This document shows, one piece after another, positions 11,560 to 40,961 of a stretch of 64,000 nucleotides of DNA. A model generated the notes under the pieces. The model was not told the origin of the DNA. It saw nothing but the letters and a program-made list of their open reading frames with translations, and searched no databases. Source of the DNA: Metridium senile (lineage: Eukaryota; Cnidaria; Anthozoa; Actiniaria; Metridiidae). The stretch spans positions 5,191,067 to 5,255,066 of the forward strand of contig OX459099.1 in the NCBI GenBank assembly GCA_949775045.1. The letters run 5' to 3'. The number at the start of each line of letters is the position of its first letter. Positions within the stretch are counted from its first letter, which is position 1. The translations under genes and the position numbers were made by a program.

Positions 11560-11768
11560 TTTATTACCTGGGTGGCGGCCAACTCGAAAGTGTTAAACTA
11601 CTTTGGCCACCACACACGTTTTTCTTTTTCCTTATATCTGTAACTCAAAACATAGTATACTTTATAAAGAATGTAATCGTTATATTTTACTATTTGTTAT
11701 ATCATTATTGTAAATATAATTATACGTGTGAATAAACAAAAGTCAAGTCAAAGTCAAAGTCAAGTAGA
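11560..11768 (+). repeat. Probable LINE 3' end with GTCAAA tail
   Basis: A T-rich stretch ends in TGTAAATATAATTATACGTG, AATAAACAAA and a short GTCAAA/GTCAA repeat. This is the layout of many LINE 3' UTRs (polyadenylation-like signal plus simple repeat tail). No coding part is attached. Weak call. Confidence 0.35.
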
Positions 11769-11769
11769 T

Positions 11770-12536
11770 TTAGACATTGTTTACTTGAAATTGTATTTCT
11801 TATCACGTTTTGTATAAAGTTGAGTAAGGGAAGGTGGAACAAGTCCATTATAGCACTTGTAGACAAAGATTAGTAGATTACGTTCGTCAATTGACTTGAT
11901 TGGCTTCCATTTGACATCAGCGTGCTCCATACATTTTTTGTTCATAGCTAAAAAGCCAATCAGAGCGCGCGTTATAACTTATCTATGTTATAATCCTTCA
12001 TGGTTCATAAGTAGCGTGCGTCCATCGTGTTATGGATGCACGCGTGAGGTTGCTGAGTAATGAGTTGCACGACGCGAAGCCTTGTATCAAGATACTACTT
12101 TCTTCGATTTTTCTGTCGTGCGTGCGATTCCGCGCGACCGAAAAATTGCTTGCAAAAAGCCACAGGAGTCCCATCCGCGAGCTTTCAAACAAACACACCA
12201 CAGGAACCCCACCCGCGCGCTCAATATGTATTTCGCTCGGCGCGCGGTTAAAAATAACTTTATTGTCATTAAAATAATTTACAAAGATAATAGTTGGGCT
12301 GCCTGTGGTATATGTCCTAAAGAACTTACTGAATGAAGAACAAATTTGAGACATTTGTTTAAGGACACAAGTCACTTGATTGATTAAGATCGAAAATATT
12401 TCGAGAATATGTGATTTGATCAAATAAAAATAGAAAGTTTTGCATTATAATAACTTTCTGTCAATGTTATAAAAGAAATGGCTGACTTTTCTTCAAGAAA
12501 CTTTTATAATTTAGTTTTAAATAAGTGTTGGAGTTT
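11770..12536. other. Non-coding stretch, no gene supported
   Basis: Frames on both strands overlap each other (for example 11998-12423 minus) but none shows a family motif or splice signals. The GCGCGCG-rich patches around 11968 and 12235 look like repeat-derived sequence. Confidence 0.35.
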
Positions 12537-12544
12537 TTGAAGCC

Positions 12545-12651
12545 CTTCAATAAACTCGCAGGTCGTGTTTTATCAGGTTTTAAACCACTCTGCTACGCCT
12601 CGTGCATGTTTTAAAACCTGATAAAACACTCCTGCTCGTTTATTAAACAGT
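12545..12651. mobile_element. Hairpin MITE
   Basis: Imperfect inverted arms: CAATAAACTCGCAGG with GTGTTTTATCAGGTTTTAAA on the left, TTTTAAAACCTGATAAAACAC with CGTTTATTAAAC on the right. The short GC-bearing loop lies near 12590. No coding capacity. Confidence 0.6.
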
Positions 12652-13310
12652 ACTTAACATGGGAAACAACTTTCTCGAACAAAGCCATGTTGGCGATGCA
12701 ACAAAAATGCTTCTGATTGGCTTATATAAGCCGGAAGTGCGCGCGCGAAGTCCCCTGGAGCCCTTCGTACCCAGGAGGACATGTAAATGGTTTGCAGAGT
12801 ATGTATGAAAAGTTATAACGCCCCGAGTAACTCGGCTAGACATGTTATTTCTTCGTTCCGGGATAACGTTTTCCATATAAACAGGTCCTTATAAAATAGT
12901 CTAGATTTTTATAAAAAGTATCAAATTGAAATAGTTTAGATTTTATTAGACGAACTATATTTTTCAAAATAAATAAATTATAAATATTTACAAACATTTC
13001 CAATTCATTATTATATATTTGAAAATATTGATCAGTCATTTACATTCCTTTTGATAATTACTAGTTGCTTCCAGTCCTTACCAGCCAAACATGCCCTCAT
13101 GTATTGCCTGTCCGAGCACGTTTTCTTTCGAGATACCGCTGTTTTGCTGCCGCGATACTATCTTCTGAATTTCTCTTTGAGAGGGATAAACTGTTCTTGT
13201 TTTCTGCAAAAAATAAGCAACCCTGCATGATAATTTTGCGACATTTTTGATTTAAAATTCAGTATGCCGAACACCCTTGTCCACCGTATTTAAAATCATT
13301 ATTATATTTA

Positions 13311-13472
13311 CACCAAGTTGCAAGAATGTTGTCACACGAAAAACGAACATTAGTAATTTAGTAAGAAAGGGCTAACACAAGCAACAGTTCAGCTTGAGTG
13401 ATCTTTTTTTGTCTTTTTCCTTTCCCACTAAATTACAAAAGTCAGGACAACGTTCTTGCAATATAAAATACC
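13311..13472. mobile_element. Hairpin MITE, same family as 62602-62784
   Basis: Ends ACACCAAGTTGCAAGAA and TTCTTGCAATATAAAA enclose inverted GTAATTTAGT.AGAAAG / CTTTCCCACTAAATTAC segments. The copy at 62602-62784 shares GCAAGAACGTTGTCCTGAC, TAATTTAGTGGGAAAG and GATCACTCAAGCTGAA, so the two are one family. This copy is just downstream of the DHX40 stop codon. Confidence 0.7.
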
Positions 13473-13643
13473 TATTCTTCTAACGCGTTGCCAATTCAAA
13501 TCGTTTATGAATGATTATTTTTGATATCACGAAGAAATGTTTGAAACTCAAGCTTCTGATTCCCAGAGGTTTTGAATTGGGTGGAAACCTACATAGCAAC
13601 ACATTAGTAGATTGGGTCTACTGACCTTATGGACAGCGGTTTT

Positions 13644-21064
<7,421 letters not shown>

Positions 21065-21359
21065 CTTTGTTTTGGGACCTATTCCCCCGCCTCTATAATG
21101 AACACAGGAAACCCAACGTGATGGAAAACTAAGACGTCGTATCTACTTACGTAGAGTGTGATGATTTTGGATTTAGCTGAGACCGTAAAATTGCAGGGCT
21201 AAATAACTTACTTATTAAATATAATGTAAATGGAAAGTATTGTTGCTAAAATAAGAAGATTGCTCCTTTTATTGAATATATATTTCATTTAATCTATAAA
21301 ATGTTCTTATAACTTAAAAGTTTAAACTTTAAAACTCAAAGAATAAAAATTACTACTAC

Positions 21360-21365
21360 TTTATT
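21360..21365 (-). terminator. Possible poly(A) signal for the DUF229 gene
   Basis: AATAAA on the minus strand, about 180 bases past the stop codon of the DUF229 gene. The spacing is normal for an animal 3' UTR, but such hexamers are common in AT-rich DNA. Confidence 0.4.
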
Positions 21366-21391
21366 CCAATTTGGAGAAATATTTATAAACC

Positions 21392-21534
21392 TTAGCCTGC
21401 GTCACATCCGGAATTTTTCTCGGTTTTGTTAACTGAGACGACAAAGTCCAACCTCGTTCCCAGGCCCTTTTTCCTCAAGGAAAAAAAACCCTGGGAACGA
21501 GGTTGAGACAAAGTCCGGATGTGACGCAGGCTAA
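21392..21534. mobile_element. Hairpin MITE between DHX40 and the DUF229 gene
   Basis: TTAGCCTGCGTCACATCCGG is mirrored exactly by CCGGATGTGACGCAGGCTAA at 21515-21534. A second inverted pair, CAACCTCGTTCCCAGG / CCTGGGAACGAGGTTG, lies inside. It ends 10 bases from the DUF229 stop codon, so it forms most of that gene's 3' flank and possibly its 3' UTR. The inner CAACCTCGTTCCCAGG also occurs near 36014 in CSN1 intron 15. Confidence 0.75.
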
Positions 21535-21543
21535 TAAGACTGT

Positions 21544-24414
21544 TCAATCATCTTCTGGTGAGTCCTCTGACAAACTGACCAGCGGATGAAACTTGCCATA
21601 TCTCCAAGCATTATCGACAGCATACAGAAATAAAACACTACGAGGACTGATTGTTAAATAGAACGGAAGTGGTTTGGAAATCTTTGACTTTTTAAATTTC
21701 CCACCAAATTTAACCTTCAAATATTTCTCTCCACACGTGTTAGCAATCTCAAAAGCTTTCAAGCGAGTTTGTATCTTATGGATGGTTTTCGTTTTTAGTT
21801 TTCTCTCTGCAAATATCAAACAACGAGAAAACTTGAAAGTCCGTGTTGATGTCTTGAGTCCAAAGTGAGTCTGCAACAACAAAGCTTTGAAATTCATTCG
21901 AGGTCTAATACTTTGGGCGGTAACTCCTTTTGAACATGCGCAAAGTTTTAAATCCACTCCTTTGTCCGCACATGACTCGTACTTGCCATAAACGCTGACC
22001 CGTATTATGTCCATGACTCGCACATGAGGCTCACCAACAGAAGAATGTTTGAGAGTCACCTCAAACCTCTCAGTCGACTGCGAACCATATATGGGCACTA
22101 CAATTAAGAGCAACGTTGTAATGACGTCATTACCTGCAAATGACTGACGCGCTTGCTCAATGGATTCACCTCTGAATCTCGCGCATGCTCCGTAGCCTAG
22201 CGAAGTCGCTTTTGTCTCGTGTGTTTCTTTAAACTGTTTTGTAATTCTGTTGTTTATTTCTCCTAGAGCAACTTCACTAAGCCATCGAGTTGTTTGGTGC
22301 TTTGTGTCTACGAAGCGATTCCAACCTTTGCACCTGCAGTATGCATCAGTAGACAAATCCTTGATGTCCCCGCATGTACGGTTGAGAGGGATTGGAGCGA
22401 GCAGACCGCTGAGATGGTAATCATTGACTGAAGGCGTCCCCTTGGTCATAATCGCATTTAACATCCCATGTAAGTCTACCAAAGCAACGAGTCTTTTCTG
22501 GTTGTTCACTAAGTTTTCCATGACTGTATTACCAAGACGTTGAGCTACACTGTCTGGTATTATCATAAACATCATTGGAGAGAAGACTTCCAAGCGACCA
22601 TGGAAGTTTGAAATAGAATACTCTGTAGTCTTAGAACCATGGTCTGATAGTATTATGGTGATAGTATTTCTTAACTTAGAGACAGCGGTAATATGCTCAG
22701 ACAAAGGGACATCATCAAAACGGATCCGCTCCCCAGTTTTCTCATGGCCCGTATTTAGATGGGTGTAAACAATTGCTGGAGCATTATCACCGCTGCTCTC
22801 CGCGCCCCTTAGAAAACGTTCCACGTATTTCAACATATAGTGACTAATGACTTTCCCATTTAGGCACTTGTTTTCACTTATTTGGAAAGGATTGGAGTAA
22901 CCATGGACGCGGAGATGCTCACACGCTAGTGACGTCAGACCTTTGTTATCTAAGAAGGTGTTTGTTACATTTAAGTATTGCTTGTAAAACTCTTTAAACT
23001 TTTTAGAGAAAGGCTTTAGTTTGTTATTGTAGTTCTCTGAAAGGATCGATCCCCAGAAGTCGAAAAAGCACAGGTCCTCCTGCACCAATGTCTGGTAACC
23101 ATTCCTCTGAAAACTGCTCATCATGTTGTAAATCCCGCTTTCTCGTTGTGAATTGAACTTCTGTTTCTTATTTCCGCAGAATAGTGCGCGGATGTTAGAC
23201 AGAGTATACGAAGCGTAGCTCTGTACAAGTTCAAAATCTAGCACATTCATTCTCGACTCCTTGTTTTGCGCAAGACGACGCAGAGTGCCAACAGCCCTTG
23301 GTAAAGATCTATAAAAGTGTGACCTCGAAACCGCATCTTCTAAAAGTATATTAATATTTATCGCAGATCCCCCTGGAGTTCGTCTTTGTTTAATTATTGG
23401 CGGGAAGATTAATGGTTGTAAGTCATTCTTTTCATCACCGCCGCATTTCAGAAAACAATGATTATATCCATTGATGGAATTTTGTTTGAGTATTCGAGGT
23501 AAGTTGGGCTCTAAACTTTCTACAGAGTCGAACGTCTGCCAGTATTTTTCATCGCGCGGGATGATACCATAGTTTTTATCTACACAGCCAACGAGGACCT
23601 CGTCCTCACATCCTGCTGGATTGCACTCTATGTCAACCTCCTCCTCACTGCTGTATCTGTACTGTGTTTTGATGACGCAAATTGGTTCATCGGCCTCGCT
23701 GCATTTGACTCCCTGGGTTTTGACTGGGGACATATACCCGAAAGCTTTATCACAATCCTTTTGCGCTCTAGGGTATGGTGTGCAAGATTGGTCAGTATCA
23801 ATCTCTATATTCTCATTACCTAGTCCTTCAAAATTACAATTGAAACTCTTTTTCTTGGATTCCTTTCTATCTAATTTCTTAATAGCATGCTTGTCCAATG
23901 GTACGTTTGATTTCTTTTTTCTTTTCCCTTTCCTTTTCTTAGTTCGCTTAGTTTGTTTTACACTACTTGAATGATACGATTTCTTCGCGTGTGGAATTAT
24001 TTCATTGTCACGCCGCTGTGGAATCCTGTCACGCTCCATGTCACGTGAGTAAGTGTCACGCTTTGTATCAGCATTATCATTTCCCAGACCATAGTCGTTT
24101 TCGCTATCAATGTTATTTGCGTTATGATGTTTTGATGTACTTTGTATGTTGATATTTATATCATCGTCGTTGTCATCTTCTAAGCTATAGTCGTTTGGTT
24201 CTTCGCGAAGTGTTTTCTTGTCTAATGGGATATTGGTGTCTAGTTCACTATCGCCAACTTGAGGGAGAGAATCGTCTTGTATGAAAGTATCTGAAACAAA
24301 ACCAAAAGGCAGAATTATGGGAATATTACATTAACATTATTGCAATTAGTGATTTAGTGATGTTATTCGGATGATGATGATGATTAAAACATTGAAGGTG
24401 ATGATGATAATGAC

Positions 24415-24447
<33 letters not shown>

Positions 24448-24602
24448 AATGATTGAAGTAAATGATGATGTCACAACGATGATGATTTTTAACAATGATG
24501 GCCGCGTCAATTATGATTATGATGTTAACGATGCATGTTTAAAGTCGTTTATTGTTATGACGATGATAATGATGGTAATAATGTAATAATGACAATACTA
24601 GA

Positions 24603-24649
<47 letters not shown>

Positions 24650-24903
24650 CTGATAATGTTGTTAGGGTTACAGGATTTCTTACCTTGGTTTGTAAGTGAT
24701 TTTGATATTTCAGCGTCCTGCTGGCCATTATCCCGTTTGTTAACTGTACTCTGCTTTTCATTGGTCGTTAAAAGATGGAGAATGATAGACGACGCAGCCA
24801 AAGCAAAAATCAACTGCAACAACCTCCTCTTCTTCTGAAAACAAGAGCGACGAAAACTGCAGATTAGATGGTTAGAGAGCTCGTTGCAATGAGTTTTTAT
24901 CAC
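21544..24903 (-). CDS. DUF229 alkaline-phosphatase-superfamily type II membrane protein, 2 exons
   Basis: Exons 24903-24684 and 24290-21544 join in phase 1 (CAA G|AT) to give 988 aa. The N-terminus has a short basic cytoplasmic part, then one hydrophobic segment (about residues 28-45, LLQLIFALAASSIILHLL): a signal anchor. An acidic/Asn-rich stalk follows and a lysine-rich stretch at about 185-201. The C-terminal two thirds is the DUF229 domain (Pfam PF02995, sulfatase/phosphatase fold): ILLEDAVSRSHF (about 390-400, metal and nucleophile region), THLNTGHEKTG (about 583-593), ILSDHG (about 620-625, metal ligands) and NFHGRLEVFSP. Substrate is unknown; family membership suggests a secretory-pathway or cell-surface hydrolase of phosphate or sulfate esters. 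The start could instead lie after an acceptor-like TTTTCAG at about 24839, so the first 20 residues are uncertain. Same strand as DHX40, 480 bp away. Confidence 0.85.
24370..24655 (+). repeat. GAT microsatellites in the DUF229 gene intron
   Basis: Two imperfect GAT runs (about 24370-24455 and a purer one at 24603-24648) fill much of the single intron. The second ends about 35 bases from the exon-1 donor. Short minus-strand poly-His frames here are artefacts of the repeat. Confidence 0.85.
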
Positions 24904-25014
24904 AGTCTATTTTGCATGATTTAACTGAAGCCTGTAATAACACTTGGAGAAATGCATTTACTTCTGTTTACGTAGAAATGTGTTTGGAATAGTCGCACAC
25001 TCAGTAGAAAACGC

Positions 25015-25195
25015 GGGACAAATCGTCTTGACGGACAAATCGTGTTATGACGGACAAATCGTCTTGACGGGCAAATCGTCTTGACGGACAAATCGTCATG
25101 ACGGACAAATCGTCTTGACGGACAAATCGTGTTATGACGGACAAATCGTCTTGACGGACAAATCGTGTTATGACGGACAAGTCGTCTGGTGTGAA
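25015..25195 (+). promoter_or_regulatory. Ten-copy GACGGACAAATCGTC array upstream of the DUF229 gene
   Basis: Ten copies of GGACAAATCGT (two with one change), separated by short linkers CTTGAC, CATGAC or GTTATGAC. Each unit has a GACG...CGTC dyad. The array lies 112-292 bases upstream of the DUF229 gene start codon, in its likely promoter region, and 1.3 kb from CSN1 in the other direction. It could be a cluster of transcription-factor sites or a plain minisatellite; the position makes the former worth testing. Confidence 0.5.
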
Positions 25196-25260
25196 AACGG
25201 GACGAACACAATTTGAGACGAAAAGTCGAATTTGTTAAATTTACATTATAGACGAACACA

Positions 25261-26240
25261 TTTACGAGCGATTTTTCCGACCTCTAGAATGAAAGCGACT
25301 AAAAAGAATGAAATGTTGTTTAATAGCCTCCCTCAGATTTAACACCAGCTCTTTGGAATTATCTCTCCCAGCTGGTTAATTCATTTATAGCAATTAGATA
25401 TACATTTTTTACAAGCACCAAGTTTAAGGTTTGAAAATATCTTTTTTGCTACTGACTTATATTCACATAACCTGCAAATCAGCTCAGGGCTGGTCAACTG
25501 GTTATACAATACAATACAATAATACAATACAATGATTATTGTATCTGTATGCAAATTTCCTAATAAAATGCTTGGTAATGATGGCTAGCCTGCGTAAACA
25601 GACCCTTATTAGCGCTCGAAACGTCGAATTCTCTGCGTTGGTTTTTCTTTTAAATATTAAAGATGATTGTTGTGTTTCTGTATTCTGAGATGCTCTACTA
25701 GTTTAATTGCATTATTTGACATATTTCGTTACGAAATAGTATTTCTTTACCAACTTCGAAACTGCTATCGGATTCGTTAACTGTTCGAATTGTTTTTAAA
25801 AGGGATAGCAATGCAGTTAGATCAAAATGTAGGTTATTTTTATTAAGAAAATATTTGATCCTATAAACCTCATTTTCAAGTCACTACAAGAGATATTGAG
25901 TGATATGTTAACTATAAAATATTATGATTGATATTTAGAAATATTCTTGTTGTCTGACAGTGCCTTTCTCGAACCATGGAATTGGCGCATACAATATTTT
26001 GATAATATAATGTTAAAATACCATTTTACTTACCAACATATAGAAGAAATCCATATATTTTTGCTTTTGTTTTCGTAGAAAAAAACCATCACATTCTTAA
26101 CTAAACGTTCATAATTTTTGTTCGCGGATGTATTTTCTTCTACTTGAAGAAATTACTTTTTTCTGTGGTGTTCTTATTTAACGATTCATTTAACGATGGT
26201 CTTTTTGCGTTGTTTTGAATTACGCTTCATTGCCACCAAA
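25261..26240. other. Intergenic region between divergent genes
   Basis: It lies between the minus-strand DUF229 gene and the plus-strand CSN1 gene. I see no coding frame or RNA gene, only a short AATAC simple repeat (about 25505-25535). It must hold part of the promoters of both genes. Confidence 0.5.
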
Positions 26241-26366
26241 CATTGACATCATTGCCACCTCACTCTGCCACCATCCAGCTCACGGACATGGCTCGGGCTT
26301 CCTCTGCTTTACTCTCCTAGACTCCCTCATAAGCTAAAGCCGTGAGAGGCCTAAGTCGACCGAGTC

Positions 26367-26378
26367 CGCCATCTTGAT
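26367..26378 (+). promoter_or_regulatory. YY1-type site upstream of CSN1
   Basis: CCGCCATCTTG matches the YY1 consensus CCGCCATNTTG and lies about 85-95 bases upstream of the CSN1 start codon. YY1 sites at this distance often mark the transcription start of housekeeping genes. The reverse-strand form (AAGATGGCGG) is the same core as at the DHX40 start. Confidence 0.5.
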
Positions 26379-26460
26379 TTTTTCCACAATTTTAACCGGA
26401 GTATTTGCTCCACAAAAACGTCAAAATTTCTCCCTAAAACAGTGTAAATTCTCCTCGAAG

Positions 26461-36226
<9,766 letters not shown>

Positions 36227-36494
36227 TTGCGTGACTTTGTCACTCCTTTATCACCTCTTTATCAGATTGAAACTGCAGCCTAGATATATGTCACGATCCG
36301 TTCTGTGGGGATAGGAGAGGAGAGGGACTGGCATCTACGTAGGCTGTGGACAAAGTAATACTCAGAATCTTAATTTTGTATCCTCAAAAGTAGCAGTCAC
36401 GCAATCTGACCAATGGTAACGCATTCTCATTTATTGACGTCTGTCGAATTAAATATTTGTTTTGTCCGTGACAGCGTGACTCCAGTGAGTTTTA

Positions 36495-36500
36495 AATAAA
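36495..36500 (+). terminator. Possible poly(A) signal for CSN1
   Basis: AATAAA about 270 bases past the CSN1 stop codon; a second one lies at 36624-36629. Either could be used. Confidence 0.4.
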
Positions 36501-36629
36501 ACAAAGTCAGTTTCATGTCTACTGAAGGTGTAAAAGAAATCATATTGTCATAACTTTAATTCGACCTTGTAAACTTACTAATCATATTTACAATGCTATC
36601 TTTTGCAATTGACGAGGTTATGAAATAAA

Positions 36630-39460
36630 ACAAACAAACAACTTTTTCGTTTTTGCTGATTACTCCACTCCAGACAAACATTCAATTTTTAATAGTTTGT
36701 TTTGAGATTTCGTCTCAGTTTGTTAATAATTCAACACTCGTAAGAATCCTGAAGATCTTTCTCAAATATCATGTAACTAAGTGGTTACTACAATAGACTG
36801 ATAGTATCGCCTGTCTATAACAAACATCGACATTTTTATAACGTTTTTACTGTATCTATTACGGGGTTTATTGTGCTTGAGGACATAACTTATCGTTTCA
36901 TTGCCACTAAGATTGGAATAATCTCTCCTTGGATTAACACAAATCTTCAAACACCTCACCGTCGTGGATAACACTTTCAAAAACAGACCGAATACGAAAA
37001 TACACAAAAATTGTACACTAGTAAGCAAAAAATGTATTTGTCCTGAAAGGGAAAGAAACGGAAAATGAGATTAAACACCGGATGAAATAGAAAGAAAATT
37101 GGAAACAAGCAATTGTAACTAAAATTGTTTACCCAGATTGAATAGAGCTTTGAATGTACGTATATAAAAATGAAAAATTTAAAGGGCCACATCGGAATAC
37201 ATTATCTCTGTGCCCAATAAAGTTTATCAATATTAAAGATACATGGATACCAGAAAAACAAGCAATAGTAAAAAGAAAAAATATTGACAAATAAAAAGAA
37301 GAAAGGAAAACAACAAACAAACAATACTAATAAAAAGTGGGGAAAAGAAAAATTAAAACAAAAAAAATATTAATGGATTGAATTTCTAAATGACAGTGAT
37401 ATGTAGGGAATTAAGAAAACCAGGAAACAATGTATTATATAATAAAGAATCGATATTTAAAATTTGGTGGGTATATAAACATAAAAGAAAGTAAAAAATG
37501 GAGAATACTGAAAAAGAGCGTGAAAATTCCCGGGAGGTTGGTATCAGTTGAGGCCAAAATGTTTTTACGACTATATATTTATCCAATCGAGAACTCCACG
37601 TCAATTAGTGATAACTGGCCTAAGGCTGTTCACAAGAATACAACGAAAAGTTACTGGTCTAGATCGTATGTTTTCTATATCCTTCTCACCTTCGATACTT
37701 AAATTGATTGGCTATTCCACAGAATTGTAAACTGCACTCAATGCCTTTGAATTTTTAAACAGTTTTCTTGTAGTGTTAAATTAAATAAGATTTTTTTTCT
37801 ATCAAATCATTCCGGTAATCCATGCTGGTCTACAAACATGGATTACCATATCTCAAAAGATGCCTCTCATAGTCGGGTTTGTAAAATGTAATCCTGTTCG
37901 ACAGTTTTTCAGTTTGAGGTTTTTGGTATTGCGGCTCGTCGCAGATCAAAACAATAAGTCAAACATATCCTCTTGCCAAATTGCTTAAAACGTTGACGTT
38001 GTTACTAGAATTGTCACATGGATTAACATTCTGCATAAATTGAGCATCTTTAAGGGCAATAAAGGCTTTCCTATTGTCTTGCCAGTGAATTTGGAAATGT
38101 AAATTCTATGAGGTGTGAAATGACCTCAAACAAAGTTAAGAAATAGTGTTTAGTGAGTTTTAAGCAGCAGAGAAACGTGGCAACGAGAACCTGTATAGCA
38201 CATTCGACTTTCTGAAGAAAAACATCTTGCTAAAGACGTCGGTTTTGTCTGTTAACTTCGTCATCTACGGTGAGTACAATCATAAGACCTTAATTACAGT
38301 TCTTTTTTAATGTGTCGAAGGAATTTAATGCCGCGTAGTACAGCTCTGATTCCTATTCTGAATCCTACAGTTCGACTCCGTTATTCTACGAAGTGAAGCA
38401 CGGTTGTTATTCCGTTGCTACATAACCAAATTGACTGGTTGGTGTATTACTTGTTACCATTTTACTGGCGGTTTGCCTGTCCCCTGTCGCTCTACCTCCC
38501 TTCATAAAAATATCTATTGCCTAAACAAAATCTTCTCTGTTATATGATAATTTTCATTTCAAACGACTTAATAACTTAAATCCTCAAAATTACCATCTTC
38601 AAATTGCACGGTTTTACCTCAGCATTGTTGCTGGATTTAGGGAGGGATTACGAAACAGCAAACTTCAAATTTTTTGCCATGAATCCTTTAAACATCTACA
38701 TAGTTATTATTATTACATGGTTAACTAGAGCAAATTGCTATATTTTCGTGCTTCTGACGGTTGAAACGAATCATAAATTACCGTCATATATCGATATATT
38801 CTTTGTCTAGGGAATATACCTAAACTCATTATTCAATTAAGCAATATATAACTTTAGAAATATATGTCCAGTGCAAGTTTAAAAGCACGTTGTTAATAAA
38901 TTATTACGTTGTATATTTTTCGTAAACTATTACGGAGGAGTACAATTGAAAGAAATTCTTAATGTGGGAAACGATTTTAAATATCTTAAGGAAAACTGAG
39001 CCATTCTCGTCCAGTCAATGTCAGATGTTGTTATTTTATGGAAATTGGATGATAAGTTATTATGATAAGTGTTTGATATAAGTACAACCATCAAGATATA
39101 CAATATGAAGAAAGAAAGGAAATGTTTTTAATACAAAGTATCGGTAAGTTTAAAAAAAAACCCTTGAATTGTTATGTAAATTGTATAGAATCCATTTCAA
39201 TGTCAATGTTAAAATATTGCCTATTTTTGTTCCTTAGGAAGCTATTTATGCGTTATTACGGTAGAGTCATGCTAAGGCATAAATTAAGGTTGTCTGTGAT
39301 TTCCCATTTATTTCTTGATGTATTTTGTCTGCCTCTTTTTGTGTATTTGACTTCAGTTTTCAAAAAAGAAACTGTTACAAAATTTGCAAAATGTATCCCC
39401 ATGTGAAGCTCAAAACGTGCGGCAGAAGCTGAGGGAATAAAAGCTAGCTGCGTGCAAAAA
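36630..39460. other. Gene-poor AT-rich stretch
   Basis: Only short frames without family motifs. I see no RNA gene or strong repeat. A 5' exon of the downstream Cav3 gene could be hidden anywhere here to 52 kb, but I cannot point to one. Confidence 0.35.
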
Positions 39461-39481
39461 CACTTTGAAAAACATTTCAGA

Positions 39482-39892
39482 GCTTTTTGACTAGTGAAAC
39501 CATTCAAGTGCTAGTGAAAGTAACTCAGTGAAGTCACCGCTTCAATACTAGTGAAACCATTATAGCGCTAGTGAAACCAACTCAGTGAAGTCACCGCTTC
39601 AATGCTAGTGAAACCATTATAGTGCTAGTGAAACCAACTCGGTGTCAGGGAAGTCACTTCAAAGCTAGTGAAACCATTATAGTGCTAGTGAAACCAACTC
39701 AGTGTCAGGGAAGTCACTTCAATGCTAGTGAAACCATTTCGGTGCTATTGTAAAACAATTTTACTGCCAGTAATTAACCAACACATTTGTAGTGAAACAA
39801 CTATGAACCAACTTAATGAAAATGAAACCAACTTAGTGCTAGTGAAGCCAGTAAAATGCTAGTGAAACCACTTTAGTGCTAGTGTCTCAATG
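39482..39892 (+). repeat. GCTAGTGAAACCA minisatellite
   Basis: About a dozen copies of (G)CTAGTGAAACCA with alternating fillers TTATAGT, ACTCAGTG and AAGTCACCGCTTCAAT, forming a higher-order unit of about 58-66 bases. Non-coding as far as can be seen. Confidence 0.85.
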
Positions 39893-39899
39893 TTGATTC

Positions 39900-40960
39900 A
39901 GCTTTCAGCCATGTAAAATCATTTTTTCCGCTAACTTGACCCGAACAATTGCATCGCCCAGGGCAATGATAAAAAAAAATCACGCACATTTTAACAATTT
40001 TGGGAATCTGACAGACCGGAAACCGACCCTACATAGAATAGTAAGATTGTGGGATTTTTTAACCGCGAAAAAAAATCCTTGACATTTTAATAACGTTACA
40101 GACAATTTCAGCCTTTTGAATCGTTGGCATTGACCCAACTCCATTAAATACATCAATACTGTATAACATCGTGTTTGAATCACTTAAAAAATTGCACGAA
40201 ACGTTGAACAAATGTTATAAGTTTGTATTAACGAAATTTCGTATATTAAAACTGATCAAATTCATGGTATGGCATGCTACTGTAAATTTAGCTTTGTTTT
40301 ATAACCAAAAAACCTATAATAAAATCAAATAAGCGGTCTGTTATTATAAAAGCTAGACAAATATTTGTATACGAAATAATGAAATTGTACCCACTATACC
40401 CATTATCTAGCGACATATTTCTATATTTCTCGTTCTCCAGTTGTTGTTTTTTTCAAGCTAATAGATCAGATATATGTCGTGCAGATCTGATTATATTGAG
40501 AGGGTATTACTTATATTGTGTGGTGTGCCTGTTATCGTGGGTGTAGTTGATATCTCATATCGTAAACTGTATATAATAATATAATTACAGTTTAAGTAAT
40601 TTAGACTGTTATACAACCGTTACTTTTTTATGTCAATCAATCACAATGACGTTAGTCGTACAGCTAGACTCGACTTTAAAAGATGCGCACTTGAGGACAA
40701 ACACAATTAGCTTTGCAACGCCCGCGCATGTGTCTGTACAAATATATGTTTATCGTTCAAGAAAGCTCTCTTGGTTTTCTTTGGACTGTGTTTATGTCTA
40801 GAACAGCCTTTTTAACTAATTATATTGCTATACCCTTCAAATTGTACTATGATTTTAAGTGCTTGCTTGAAACTATGTACTTCATTGTTTTAGTGCGTAG
40901 GGACGAATTTAGACAAAAGTACCCACTTGGTAGAGTCGCCCCTTTTTGATTTAGAATCAT
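39900..40960. other. Non-coding stretch, no gene seen
   Basis: AT-rich sequence between two tandem arrays. No supported frame or structural RNA. Confidence 0.35.
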
Positions 40961-40961
40961 T

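Noticed and set aside
12087..12277. Cluster of overlapping frames on both strands around 12.0-12.4 kb
   Set aside because: No conserved motif, no splice signals and mutual overlap; treated as chance frames in GC-richer repeat-like DNA.
25015..25195. CRISPR-like appearance of the regularly spaced short repeats
   Set aside because: Linkers are only 6-8 bases and nearly identical, and the genome is clearly animal.
24921..25259. Minus-strand frame with repeated RRFVRHNTICPS
   Set aside because: Reading of the GACGGACAAATCGTC array; more likely a regulatory or satellite array than a gene.
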